A stretch of DNA of 64,000 nucleotides from Salinarimonas rosea DSM 21201 (GTDB taxonomy: Bacteria > Pseudomonadota > Alphaproteobacteria > Rhizobiales > Beijerinckiaceae): NCBI RefSeq assembly GCF_000429045.1, contig NZ_AUBC01000006.1, positions 1-64,000 of the forward strand, written 5' to 3'. A model generated the notes under the pieces. That model ran no database searches and was not told the DNA's origin. It worked only from the letters and a program-made list of their open reading frames with translations. The stretch's first letter is position 1; each line of letters starts with the position of its first letter. Shown piece after piece: positions 13,288 through 23,380 of this stretch. The translations under genes were made by a program, and so were the position numbers.

Positions 13288-15918
13288 ATGAGCGAGACGT
13301 CGATTGCGCCGGCCGGCTCGCGACAGCCGGCGGCGCGGGCCGCGGCGATGGAAGCCGCGGAGGCGCGCCGGCTGGCGACGCTGCGGCGGCTCCGGCTCCT
13401 CGACACGCCGCCCGAGCCGGGCTTCGACCGCATCGCGGCCACGGCGCGCGACCTGTTCGGCGTGCCGGTCGCCTATGTCGGCTTCGTCGCGGACACCCGG
13501 GAATGGCGCAAGGCCGTCGCCGGCGCGGCCGCGCGGGAGGTGCCCCGCGAGGCCGGCTTCGCGCGGCTGGCGCTCGGCGCGCGGGAGGTGGTCGTCGTCG
13601 ACGGCGTGGCGGGCGATCCGCGAACCCGAGCGGGAGCACCCGGCGGCGAGACGCCCGTGCGGTTCGCCGCGGCCGCCCCGCTCGTCCTGAGCTGCGGCAC
13701 GTGCATCGGCGCGCTCGTCGTCCTCGACACCGTCCCGCGCCGGCTCGATCCGACCGACCGGATGCTGCTCGCCGAGCTCGCCCGCGCCGCCGTGCACGAG
13801 GTCGAGCAGAACCGCCCGGCGGGTCCCGCGCCCGCCGCCCATGCGGCCCCCTTCGTCACGGAGGAGCGCTTCCGGGCGCTCGCGGCGGCGAACGCCTGCA
13901 TCGTCTGGCGCGCCTGCGGCGACGGCGCCGTGGGAGAGGTGGCTCTCTCGGGACCCTTCGCGGAGCGCACGGCGGGCGACTTCCTCGACTTCGCCTGGCT
14001 GGGGCTGATCCATCCGCAGGATCGCCCCGCGGCCCTGCGTGCGGCCGTGCGCGCGGTGCGTCGCGCGGCGCCGTTCGAAGGGACGCACCGGCTGCTCGAC
14101 GCCGCCGGCCGCTGGCGCTGGACGCAGCTGCGCGCCGTGCCCCTCGTCGACGGCACGACGGGCGCCGTGCGCGAATGGATCGGCAAGGGCGCCGACGCGC
14201 ACGAGCGCACGCTCGCCGACGATACCCGGCGCCGGGAGGCCGAACGGTTGCGCCTCGCGCTCCAGGCCGGACGGCTCGTCACCTGGGAGGCCGACCCGGA
14301 GGCGAGGATCATGATCCGCCGCGACGAAGGCTCGGTCCTGTTCGGCGTGCCCGACGACGACTTCGCCGCCTACCTCGCGCGCATCCATCCGGAGGACTGG
14401 CCGGCGGTCGAGGCCGCCTGGCAGCCCGGCGGGCCGATGGGCGTCGAGGCCTTCCGCTATCACCACCCGGACGGCCGCACGCTCTGGCTCTCCTCGCGCG
14501 GGGTCGAGATGCGCGACGCCGACGGGCGCCGGCGCATCGTCGGGGTGACCTTCGACATCACCGAGCGCAAGGAGGCGGAGGACCGTGCCTGGTGCGCGGC
14601 GAATCGCGACGCGCTGACCGGGCTCTCGAACCGCGCCTCCTTCCAGCGCAGCCTCGACGGCACCCTCGCCGAGGCCGCCCGCGCCGGCGGGCGCCTCGCG
14701 ATCCTCCTCGTCGACCTCGACGACTTCAAGGACGTGAACGATTCCGCCGGGCACGACGCGGGCGACGCGCTGCTGCGCGAGGCGGGGCGTCGCCTCGGCG
14801 ACGTGGGCGGCGCCGACGCGCTCGTGGCGCGGCTCGGCGGCGACGAGTTCGCGGTCCTCGTCCGGGGCGGCGAGGACGTCGGGCGGAGCCTCGCGCTCGC
14901 CGAGCGCATCGTCGCGCGCTTCCGGGCGCCCTTCGTCTACGGCGGCCGGACGCTGTCCTGCCGCGTCAGCGTCGGCGTCGCGGGCTTCCCCGACCACGCC
15001 GCGAGCGCGGCCGAGCTGATGAAGAGCGCCGACCTCGCCCTCTACGCCGCCAAGGCGCAGGGCCGCAACCGCGCCGACATCTACCGGCCGGCGCTGCGCG
15101 AGGCGGTGGAGGCCCGCGTGGCGCTCGCCGCCGAGATGCGCGCGGCGCTCGTTGGGGACGCGATCGTGCCCCACTACCAGCCGAAGATCGACCTCGCGAC
15201 GGGCGCCGTCGTCGGCTTCGAGGCACTCGCCCGCTGGCGCCATCCGAGCCGCGGCCTGCTCGCGCCCGGCGCCTTCGCCGAGGCCTTCGAGGACGCCGAG
15301 ATCGCCTGCGCCATCGGTGCGCGCATGGCGCGCACGGTGGCGGCGGACGTCGCGGCCTGGCTCGCCGAGGGGCTGGAGCCGGGCACGGTCGCCATCAACC
15401 TGTCGGCGGCCGAGTTCGGCCGCTCCGACCTGCCGCAGACGCTGTTTGCCGTCCTCGACGAGGCCCGCGTGCCGCGCTGGCGGCTCGGCATCGAGGTGAC
15501 GGAGACGGTGTTCCTCGGCAAGCGGGCCGATGCGGTCGCGGAGACCCTGGCGCGCTTCGCCGAGGCCGGCCTGCGCATCGCGCTCGACGACTTCGGCACG
15601 GGCTACGCCTCGCTCACCCACCTCAAGCAGTTTCCCGTCGACGACATCAAGATCGACCGCTCCTTCGTGCGCGACCTGGAGCGGGACGCGGGCGACGCCG
15701 CGATCGTCGCCGCCGTGATCGGGCTCGGCCGTGCGCTCGGCCTGCGCGTCGTGGCCGAGGGCGTCGAGGACGCCGGCCAGGCGGCGATGCTCGCCGCCAT
15801 GGGCTGCGACGAGGCGCAAGGGTATCTCTACGCGCGGCCGATGCCGGCCTCGCGGGTGCCGTGGTTCCTGCGGCAGGGGACCGCCGCGCCCGTGCCGGAG
15901 CTGCACGCGGCGCTCTGA
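13288..15918 (+). CDS. GAF-PAS-GGDEF-EAL cyclic di-GMP turnover protein
   Basis: The 876-residue cytoplasmic protein has no membrane segment. Its order is a GAF domain (about 28-175), a PAS-like region (about 190-305), a second PAS/PAC (about 318-432, ending GVTFDITERKEAE), GGDEF (about 437-600) and EAL (about 612-870). The cyclase signature GGDEF is intact at 517-521. The phosphodiesterase signature EAL is intact at 645-647 with the downstream DDFGTGYASL loop, so both activities are possible. The RxxD inhibitory site before GGDEF is not present (GGAD in that area), so product inhibition may be lost. It probably tunes motility or biofilm behaviour in response to a ligand or redox cue on GAF/PAS. 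A tiny convergent gene follows. Confidence 0.9.
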   Translation: MSETSIAPAGSRQPAARAAAMEAAEARRLATLRRLRLLDTPPEPGFDRIAATARDLFGVPVAYVGFVADTREWRKAVAGAAAREVPREAGFARLALGAREVVVVDGVAGDPRTRAGAPGGETPVRFAAAAPLVLSCGTCIGALVVLDTVPRRLDPTDRMLLAELARAAVHEVEQNRPAGPAPAAHAAPFVTEERFRALAAANACIVWRACGDGAVGEVALSGPFAERTAGDFLDFAWLGLIHPQDRPAALRAAVRAVRRAAPFEGTHRLLDAAGRWRWTQLRAVPLVDGTTGAVREWIGKGADAHERTLADDTRRREAERLRLALQAGRLVTWEADPEARIMIRRDEGSVLFGVPDDDFAAYLARIHPEDWPAVEAAWQPGGPMGVEAFRYHHPDGRTLWLSSRGVEMRDADGRRRIVGVTFDITERKEAEDRAWCAANRDALTGLSNRASFQRSLDGTLAEAARAGGRLAILLVDLDDFKDVNDSAGHDAGDALLREAGRRLGDVGGADALVARLGGDEFAVLVRGGEDVGRSLALAERIVARFRAPFVYGGRTLSCRVSVGVAGFPDHAASAAELMKSADLALYAAKAQGRNRADIYRPALREAVEARVALAAEMRAALVGDAIVPHYQPKIDLATGAVVGFEALARWRHPSRGLLAPGAFAEAFEDAEIACAIGARMARTVAADVAAWLAEGLEPGTVAINLSAAEFGRSDLPQTLFAVLDEARVPRWRLGIEVTETVFLGKRADAVAETLARFAEAGLRIALDDFGTGYASLTHLKQFPVDDIKIDRSFVRDLERDAGDAAIVAAVIGLGRALGLRVVAEGVEDAGQAAMLAAMGCDEAQGYLYARPMPASRVPWFLRQGTAAPVPELHAAL

Positions 15919-15929
15919 GCCGCGCCGGC

Positions 15930-16205
15930 TCAGGAGCCGAGGACGCCCACGGCGAGCTGCGCCCAGACGAGGAGGACGAGAGCCGCGATCGCCAGCGCGG
16001 CAGCGCAACGGCCGGCGCGGCCCGGCAGGCGGCGGCGCGCGACCTCCCAGCCGGCGCAGGCGCCGTAGAGGAGGAGCGCGGCCGCGGCGAAATCCTCCCC
16101 GCCCCAGGCGACCGCCTCCGTGGCGACCGTGGCGATCGCCGCCGCGACGAGGAGGAGCGTCGCCGCCGCCCAGGGGGCCGCGCGCGACAGGGTCGGGCGA
16201 CCCAT
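15930..16205 (-). CDS. Small membrane protein of the uppS operon
   Basis: The 91-residue protein is not recognised. It has about three hydrophobic helices (WAAATLLLVAAAIATVA, DFAAAALLLYGACAGW, CAAALAIAALVLLVWAQLAVG) separated by short loops, with a basic loop RRRLPGRAGR. The start lies one base after the stop of the prenyltransferase gene, so it is almost certainly translated with it. A job in the membrane next to polyprenyl phosphate chemistry is possible but not shown. Confidence 0.6.
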   Translation of the reverse strand: MGRPTLSRAAPWAAATLLLVAAAIATVATEAVAWGGEDFAAAALLLYGACAGWEVARRRLPGRAGRCAAALAIAALVLLVWAQLAVGVLGS

Positions 16206-16206
16206 C

Positions 16207-16893
16207 TCAGGCGGCCTTCAGGCCGCCGAAGCGGCGGTCGCGCCGGCGGAAGTCGTCGAGGCAGGCGGCGAGCGCGGCGCCGTCGAAATCCGGCCAGGGC
16301 GTGTCGACGAAGGCGAGTTCCGCGTACGCGCATTCCCAGAGCAGGAAGTCGGAGAGCCGTTTCTCGCCGCTGGTGCGCACGAGGAGATCGACGTCACCCG
16401 CCGCGCCCGCCAGGAGGCCGGTCATCTCCTCGCGGCTGCGTGGTGCCGACGCCGCCGCGGCGAGGATCGCGTCGCGGGCGGAATAGTCGATCGCGATCCG
16501 CAGGAGGAGGCGCGTTCCCGCCGCGGTGGCGGCCTCCGCCGCGGCGATCGCCTCCGGCAGGCCCTCGGGGAGCCGGTCGCGCCGGCCGATCACGACGAGC
16601 CGAACGCCGCTGTCGGCGAGCCGCGCCGCCTCCGCCTCCAGGTAGCGGCGCAGGAGCCGCATCAGGAACGCGACCTCCTCGGCGGGCCGGCGCCAGTTGT
16701 CGGCGGAGAAGGCGTATAGCGTGAGCGCCCGCACGCCGAGATCCGGCGCCGCCTCGCAGACGCGCCGGATGCTCTCCACACCGGCGCGGTGGCCGGCGGT
16801 TCGGGGCAGGCCGCGGCCCGTGGCCCAGCGGCCGTTGCCGTCCATGATCAGCGCGACGTGCAGGCCGTCGCTGCCGGGAAGAGTGCTTTGCAT
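16207..16893 (-). CDS. uppS: cis-prenyltransferase (UppS family isoprenyl transferase)
   Basis: The 228-residue enzyme contains the family's signature blocks: [13 protein letters not shown] (substrate-binding Asp/Asn/Arg), [23 protein letters not shown] and the C-terminal [19 protein letters not shown]. UppS condenses isopentenyl diphosphate in cis onto farnesyl diphosphate to give the lipid carrier for cell-wall synthesis. The block [11 protein letters not shown] differs from the more usual LNYGGR-type segment. The context (membrane protein, winged-helix regulator, small membrane protein) is not the usual frr-uppS-cdsA-dxr cluster. It may therefore be a second, specialised copy. Start MQSTLPG at 16893 follows the regulator's stop by 31 bases. 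Confidence 0.85.
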   Translation of the reverse strand: MQSTLPGSDGLHVALIMDGNGRWATGRGLPRTAGHRAGVESIRRVCEAAPDLGVRALTLYAFSADNWRRPAEEVAFLMRLLRRYLEAEAARLADSGVRLVVIGRRDRLPEGLPEAIAAAEAATAAGTRLLLRIAIDYSARDAILAAAASAPRSREEMTGLLAGAAGDVDLLVRTSGEKRLSDFLLWECAYAELAFVDTPWPDFDGAALAACLDDFRRRDRRFGGLKAA

Positions 16894-16924
16894 CGTAGAG
16901 TCTCCGGGCAACAAAGGGGGCCGG

Positions 16925-17311
16925 TCAGGCCGGTGCCGGGCGCGCGCCGGGGTGCTGCGGAGCGGCATCCTCCGTGTCGGCCGCCCGCGCCGCGGCGGCC
17001 GCGTCGCGGAGGACGCGCTCGAGCTCGCCGAGATAGGCGAGGAAGCGGCGACGGCCCGCCGGCGTCAGCCGGATCGTCGTCAGCGGGCGCTTCTTCTCGA
17101 AGCGCTTCGTCACGGCGACGAGGTCCGCCTCGTCGAGCACGGCGAGGTGGCGGCTGAGGTTGCCGTCGGTGAGGCCGCACAGGCGCTTGAGGTCGGCGAA
17201 GGCGAGCCCGTCGGGATGCGCGACGAGGGAGGTGAGGATGCCGAGCCGCGCCTTCTCGTGCAGGACGCGGTCGAGCCCCTCGTAGGCGTAGGGCGCAGGC
17301 TCAGCCGGCAT
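16925..17311 (-). CDS. Winged-helix transcriptional regulator
   Basis: The 128-residue protein has a winged helix over residues about 12-95: [34 protein letters not shown] as the recognition segment, and a basic wing [13 protein letters not shown]. The pattern is that of MarR/ArsR-like regulators (PF13601 type), and the tail is Ala-rich. It overlaps the end of the upstream membrane-protein gene by 11 bases, an arrangement common for this family, where regulator and membrane partner are co-transcribed. The inverted repeat at 17939-17955 before the operon is its likely operator. Confidence 0.8.
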   Translation of the reverse strand: MPAEPAPYAYEGLDRVLHEKARLGILTSLVAHPDGLAFADLKRLCGLTDGNLSRHLAVLDEADLVAVTKRFEKKRPLTTIRLTPAGRRRFLAYLGELERVLRDAAAAARAADTEDAAPQHPGARPAPA

Positions 17312-17915
17312 CGGTCTCTCCCGGGGCGAATTGCAGGATCGCCGCGACGAGGAGCTGGCCGGCGCCGAAGGGGACGCCCATCAGCCAGGGCGAGAGCGCC
17401 TCGGTGCTCGCGCCGAGCGCCAGCGTGGCGAGGCCGGCGAGGACGTACCACGCGCCCGCGAGCGCGAGCCCCCGCGGCAGCAGCCGTGCCGCGCCGAAGA
17501 CGCCGAGCCCGACGAGGACCTGCCAGAGGCCCGGCAAGAGCCACAGCGTCTCCGGGGCGACGCGCGCCAGCACGAGGCCGATCAGCGCCCCCGCCGCGGC
17601 GACGGGCAGGAACTGCTCGATCGCGGCACGGATCAGGTCGTCGGCGAGGTCGGAGTGGATGCGGCGCGAGCGCGTCACCGCCTCGGCCAGGATCAGCGCG
17701 GCGGCGATGCCGGCCGTGAGGATCCAGGGCAGGAAGTACGCGAGCGGCGCGGCGGGCGCGCCGCCGAGGACGAGTGCCTGGCCCGCCGCGACGAGGAGCG
17801 CGAGCACCCCCGTCGCCGCGAGCGTCGCGGGCCCGAGCCCGCGGAACACGACGCCCCGTGCCATCTGCGTGCGGATGGCGGCGATGTCGGCCAGGGCTCG
17901 GTCGATGTCGCGCAC
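17301..17915 (-). CDS. Multi-pass membrane protein paired with the winged-helix regulator
   Basis: The 204-residue protein has about five to six hydrophobic helices (GPATLAATGVLALLVAAG, AYFLPWILTAGIAAALILA, FLPVAAAGALIGLVLA, WLLPGLWQVLVGLGVFGAA, AGAWYVLAGLATLALGA). It is preceded by a conserved-looking segment, DIDRALADIAAIRTQMARG. The GTG at 17915 is chosen over the ATG at 17978 because the longer frame would put the probable operator inside the gene. It is the first gene of a four-gene operon with the regulator, uppS and a small membrane protein. Its function is unknown; it could sense or buffer a membrane state signalled to the regulator. Confidence 0.65.
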   Translation of the reverse strand: MRDIDRALADIAAIRTQMARGVVFRGLGPATLAATGVLALLVAAGQALVLGGAPAAPLAYFLPWILTAGIAAALILAEAVTRSRRIHSDLADDLIRAAIEQFLPVAAAGALIGLVLARVAPETLWLLPGLWQVLVGLGVFGAARLLPRGLALAGAWYVLAGLATLALGASTEALSPWLMGVPFGAGQLLVAAILQFAPGETDAG

Positions 17916-17938
17916 GGGAGGGGCTCGCAGCAGAAGTG

Positions 17939-17955
17939 ACTTTGAGATGCAAAGT
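17939..17955 (-). promoter_or_regulatory. Probable operator of the regulator/uppS operon
   Basis: ACTTTG (17939-17944) and CAAAGT (17950-17955) form an inverted repeat with a five-base spacer, 24 bases before the GTG start at 17915. The size suits a winged-helix dimer, and the repeat lies where a promoter would be. Confidence 0.55.
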
Positions 17956-18049
17956 ACACTGCCCGAGCGGGGTGTCAAGCGGGTACCTCGGCACCCATCG
18001 GCCCGGAGCCCCGCCTTGCGAAGCCGTCTCGTCCCGATCGAGGCCGCCG

Positions 18050-18085
18050 AAACGAAAGGAGCGCGGCCCCGAAGGACCGCGCTCC
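18050..18085 (-). terminator. pnp: Intrinsic terminator of pnp
   Basis: On the minus strand a GC-rich stem (GGAGCGCGG-type arms, 18058-18066 with 18077-18085, extended by the C-run and GG next to a TTCG-type loop) is followed by TTTCGTTT. It lies 52 bases after the pnp stop. Confidence 0.75.
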
Positions 18086-18137
18086 CGAAGTCGTCGACGG
18101 AAGGCCCGGGGCGGCCGTCGCCGCCCCGCCCCGCAGA

Positions 18138-20360
<2,223 letters not shown>

Positions 20361-20424
20361 GTGACGTATCTCTCTTGCCTGCGTGCGGTCGGTCGGCCCG
20401 CGCGACGCCATGGGCAAGACGGCG

Positions 20425-20455
20425 GGGGGCTCGCGTCCCTGCGGGATGAGCCCCC
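20425..20455 (-). promoter_or_regulatory. Hairpin in the pnp leader (possible RNase III/PNPase autoregulatory site)
   Basis: Arms GGGGGCTC (20425-20432) and GAGCCCCC (20448-20455) pair perfectly. An inner TCCC/GGGA pairing lengthens the stem on the transcript. It lies between rpsO and pnp, 65 bases before the pnp ATG, as in enterobacterial rpsO-pnp leaders, where RNase III cuts such a stem. Confidence 0.5.
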
Positions 20456-20530
20456 GGCGATCCTGTCCATGGTCATCGACCGGGCGATGACGATGAGCCC
20501 TGTCGCCGATCCGGGATCGGCGGGGCGAAG

Positions 20531-20576
20531 GCGTCGGGCGCGGGGAAGGTCGAAACGCTCCCTCCGCGCCCGACGC
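20531..20576 (-). terminator. Hairpin terminator after rpsO
   Basis: A 13-bp perfect stem (20531-20543 with 20564-20576) begins four bases after the rpsO stop, with extra inner pairing. There is no T-run, so it may give partial readthrough into pnp. Confidence 0.6.
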
Positions 20577-20580
20577 GGTC

Positions 20581-20850
20581 TCAGCGGCGGATGCCGAGGC
20601 GCTCGATGACGGTGCGGTACCGCGCCTCGTCGCCGCGCTTGAGGTAGTCGAGGAGGGAACGGCGCTGGGAGACCATCTTCAGGAGGCCGCGGCGCGAATG
20701 GTTGTCCTTCGCGTGGCTCTTGAAGTGCTCGGTGAGGTTGGTGATGCGCTCCGTGAGGATCGCGATCTGCACCTCCGGCGACCCCGTGTCGCCGTCCTTC
20801 TGCGCGTAGTCCTTGATGAGCGCGGCCTTGCGCTCGGGCGTGATCGACAT
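20581..20850 (-). CDS. rpsO: 30S ribosomal protein S15
   Basis: The 89-residue protein has the standard S15 length and sequence pattern: [48 protein letters not shown] and [12 protein letters not shown]. It binds the central domain of 16S rRNA early in small-subunit assembly. It sits just upstream of pnp in the conserved rpsO-pnp order, separated by two hairpins. Confidence 0.97.
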   Translation of the reverse strand: MSITPERKAALIKDYAQKDGDTGSPEVQIAILTERITNLTEHFKSHAKDNHSRRGLLKMVSQRRSLLDYLKRGDEARYRTVIERLGIRR

Positions 20851-21231
20851 CGTCTCGTCCTTCTCGTTCGTCGGGGGTGAGCCGATCGGCACCGCGCGCG
20901 CGGGCTCGGTCGCCATCCCGCGCGGGACACGGATCTCGCGGAGGGGAGCGCGTCCTGCGGAGCGGGTGAGCGCGGCGCGTGCGCCGCCCGGCTCGTCTCG
21001 CACGCGCCTCGGCCCGGCCGGGATGTCGTCCAGCGGGGTCGTGCACGAGCGGTCGGCCCCGTCATCGGAGCCGACGGCGCGGACCATAGACGATTTTTCG
21101 CGCGACGCCAGCCCATTCGCGCCGGCGCGCCCGCCGCCGCGCGCGGCGGCGGGCGGGCGCGCTCCGGAACCCTGCACCCGCCGCGCCGTTCGCACGGCGA
21201 AACGACCGCCCATCACGAAAGGGACAAGGCC
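20851..21231. other. Intergenic region between divergent rpsO and the DUF892 gene
   Basis: No gene is convincing in these 381 bases. The region should contain the promoters of both flanking genes, but no clear -35/-10 pair stands out. It does contain a 26-bp perfect GC palindrome at 21129-21154. Confidence 0.5.
21129..21154. repeat. 26-bp perfect GC palindrome
   Basis: Thirteen-base arms meet at CGCGCG (arm GCCCGCCGCCGCG). It lies 77 bases upstream of the DUF892 start. On RNA it would make a very stable stem, and on DNA it could be a cruciform or protein site. Its function is unknown. Confidence 0.6.
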
Positions 21232-21738
21232 ATGACAGATCTCCAGTCGACCTACGTCACCGCGCTCAAGAACACCCACGCCCTCGAGCTCCAGGCCCTG
21301 CAGGCCATGGAGCGCCAGGTCGAGCGGCTCGAGCGCTACCCGCAGATGAAGGCCATCCTCGAGGCGCACATCGAGGAAACGAAGCACCAGCGCGACCGCC
21401 TCGCCACCGCGCTCGACGGGCAGGGCGCCTCGCCCTCGAGCGTCAAGGAAGGCGCGCTCGGCCTCGCCGGCAATCTCGCCGCGATCTTCCACTCGCCGGC
21501 GCAGGACGAAATTCTCAAGAACCTCTACGCCGACCACGCGCTGGAGAACTACGAGATCGCCGCCTACCGCTCGCTCATCGCCATCGCCGAGCGCGCGGGC
21601 GACGCGGCCTCGGTCACGGCCTTCCGGCAGTCCCTCGCCGAGGAGGAGGCGATGGCGGCACGCGTCGCCGCCCAGATCGAGCCGGTGACGGCGACCTATC
21701 TCGAGCTGACGTTGTCGGGCGAGCAGGCCAGCCGCTGA
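21232..21738 (+). CDS. DUF892 (YciE/YciF-type) ferritin-like protein
   Basis: The 168-residue all-helical protein fits the YciF/DUF892 family. Each helix of the bundle carries acidic and His residues that can hold a di-metal site: [46 protein letters not shown] and [13 protein letters not shown]. Family members are induced by osmotic, oxidative or stationary-phase stress. The exact reaction is not established. An AAGG-containing stretch lies just before the ATG. It stands alone between the rpsO promoter region and the AbrB-type gene. Confidence 0.85.
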   Translation: MTDLQSTYVTALKNTHALELQALQAMERQVERLERYPQMKAILEAHIEETKHQRDRLATALDGQGASPSSVKEGALGLAGNLAAIFHSPAQDEILKNLYADHALENYEIAAYRSLIAIAERAGDAASVTAFRQSLAEEEAMAARVAAQIEPVTATYLELTLSGEQASR

Positions 21739-21857
21739 CGCGCGGCGGAGGTCGGGCGTCGCGGCGCGAGCGCGCGTGCCGCACAGCCCGGGTGTGCGTC
21801 GCGGGGGCTTTCCCCCGCGGGCGGATGCTGTAGAGAGAGAATCCGAAGAGAGAACAA

Positions 21858-21896
21858 GACGCCCGGCGCAACTCCCCCGAGATTACGCCGGGCGTC
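21858..21896. repeat. Interrupted 11-bp inverted repeat
   Basis: GACGCCCGGCG (21858-21868) and its exact complement (21886-21896) flank 17 bases. It lies between the DUF892 gene and the AbrB-type gene. A T-rich tract follows on the minus strand only (TTGTTCT). It could be a terminator read from the right or an RNA element. Confidence 0.45.
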
Positions 21897-21939
21897 CGCG
21901 ACGGCAACCGCCAGGAACAGCGCCCCGTCGCGAGGGACA

Positions 21940-23178
21940 ATGGCAGGGTCGCGCGCCCCGAACATTGATCGATCGCAAGGCGCGCGAGAAAGTGGCACCG
22001 CCGCCGTGACACCGCGCCAGCGCCTCGAGGCCTACCGCAGCTCGCCCGTCGCGCAGGTGGTGCAGGTTGCCGTCGCCTGGGGTGGCGGCTGGCTGTTCAC
22101 GGTGCTCGGCGTGCCCGCCTCCTGGCTCTCGGGCGCCGTCGTCGCCGTGATCCTGCTGGGACGCTTCGGGCTCGCGGTGATCATGCCCCGTGCGCTCGCG
22201 GAGACCGCGATGGTGGTTTCCGGCGCGGTGATCGGCGCGGGCATGACGCCCGACACGCTGGCCGCGGTCGGCCGCTATCCGCTGAGCCTCCTCTTCCTCA
22301 CCGCAGCCGTCGTGGCGACGACGTTCGCCTCCTCGCTCGTGCTGATGCGCGGCTTCGGCTGGCAGCGCGACGACGCGGTGCTCGCGACCGTCCCCGGTGC
22401 GCTCACCGCCGTGATGGCGATCGCCGCCGAGCGCCGGGCGGACGTCGCGGGGATCGGCATCGTCCAGTCGACGCGCCTCCTCTTCCTGATCATCGTGCTG
22501 CCCTTCCTCGTCGCCGCCGGGGGCGGGGGAGGCGACGCGGCGGCGGTCGTCGGTGCCGCGCCCGCGCCCGCGCCGGAGACCGCGGGGGCGGGCACGCTCG
22601 CGGTGGTGCTGCTCGGGGGCGTCGTCGTCGGCGTCGGCTTCGAGCGGATCGGGCTCGCCGCGCCGCTGCTGCTGGGCGCCACCCTGTTCAGCGGGGTGGC
22701 CTACGTCAGCGGCACCGTGGCGGGACCGATCCCAGAGGCTATCGCCACGCTCGGCTTCGTGCTCATCGGCGTCTACATCGCCCAGCGCTTCAACACGCTC
22801 GACCTGGCCGCGATCCGCCGCCTCGTGCCCGCCGCGCTGACCGCCTTCGTCGTCGGGATGACGGTGGCGGGCGCCTTCGCCGGCCTCGCGGTCGCGTTCG
22901 CCGGCGCTCCGCTCGCGGAGGCGCTCGTCGCCTTCGCGCCGGGCGGGCTCGAGGCGATGGTGGTGCTCGCGCTCGTGATGGGGCTCGATCCGCTCTACGT
23001 CGGCGTGCACCACTTCGTGCGCTTCCTCGGCATCGGGTTCGTCCTGCCGGTCGTGTTCCGCAGCCGCGGCTCGGCCGGGTCCGCGCGCGCGGCGCCGCCG
23101 GGACCCGCCGCGCCCGTGCGCGACCGTGCGGACGGTGGCGCCGCACCGCGCGAACCCGGGGACGGCCCCGCCGCCTGA
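21940..23178 (+). CDS. AbrB-family (PF05145) membrane protein
   Basis: The 412-residue protein has about ten membrane helices arranged as two AbrB-duplication halves: VVQVAVAWGGGWLFTVLGVPASWLSGAVV in the first, then FERIGLAAPLLLGATLFSG and GFVLIGVYIAQRFN in the second. The segment DAVLATVPGALTAVMAIAAE and the later FAPGGLEAMVVLAL are the paired G-x-P-G/APGG signature loops. Members are annotated as AbrB regulators or ammonia monooxygenase-related, but they are membrane proteins, probably transporters, of unknown substrate. A GTG at 22006 is an alternative start that would remove a hydrophilic leader. The C-terminus is a charged, disordered tail. Confidence 0.8.
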   Translation: MAGSRAPNIDRSQGARESGTAAVTPRQRLEAYRSSPVAQVVQVAVAWGGGWLFTVLGVPASWLSGAVVAVILLGRFGLAVIMPRALAETAMVVSGAVIGAGMTPDTLAAVGRYPLSLLFLTAAVVATTFASSLVLMRGFGWQRDDAVLATVPGALTAVMAIAAERRADVAGIGIVQSTRLLFLIIVLPFLVAAGGGGGDAAAVVGAAPAPAPETAGAGTLAVVLLGGVVVGVGFERIGLAAPLLLGATLFSGVAYVSGTVAGPIPEAIATLGFVLIGVYIAQRFNTLDLAAIRRLVPAALTAFVVGMTVAGAFAGLAVAFAGAPLAEALVAFAPGGLEAMVVLALVMGLDPLYVGVHHFVRFLGIGFVLPVVFRSRGSAGSARAAPPGPAAPVRDRADGGAAPREPGDGPAA

Positions 23179-23380
23179 CGACGGCTCGCACGGGCGCGCG
23201 GACGTGGTTCGGCTGGGTTGCGCTCTGTTGTCTTTCGTTACGGTGTTGCTAAGGTGCGCCCGCGCCGGATCCGGCGGTGCGCGACACGCCAGTCTGCGCC
23301 CGCGAGCCGCGCACGCCTCCCGCGGATTCATGCGCGGAGGGAACGGGTCCGGTACGCCCATAACGATGGAGGGTTCACGT

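Noticed and set aside
12873-16724. A 1283-codon plus-strand frame across the ammonia-lyase, GGDEF-EAL and uppS genes
   Set aside because: It shadows three supported genes, is Arg/Ala-rich and has no recognisable motif.
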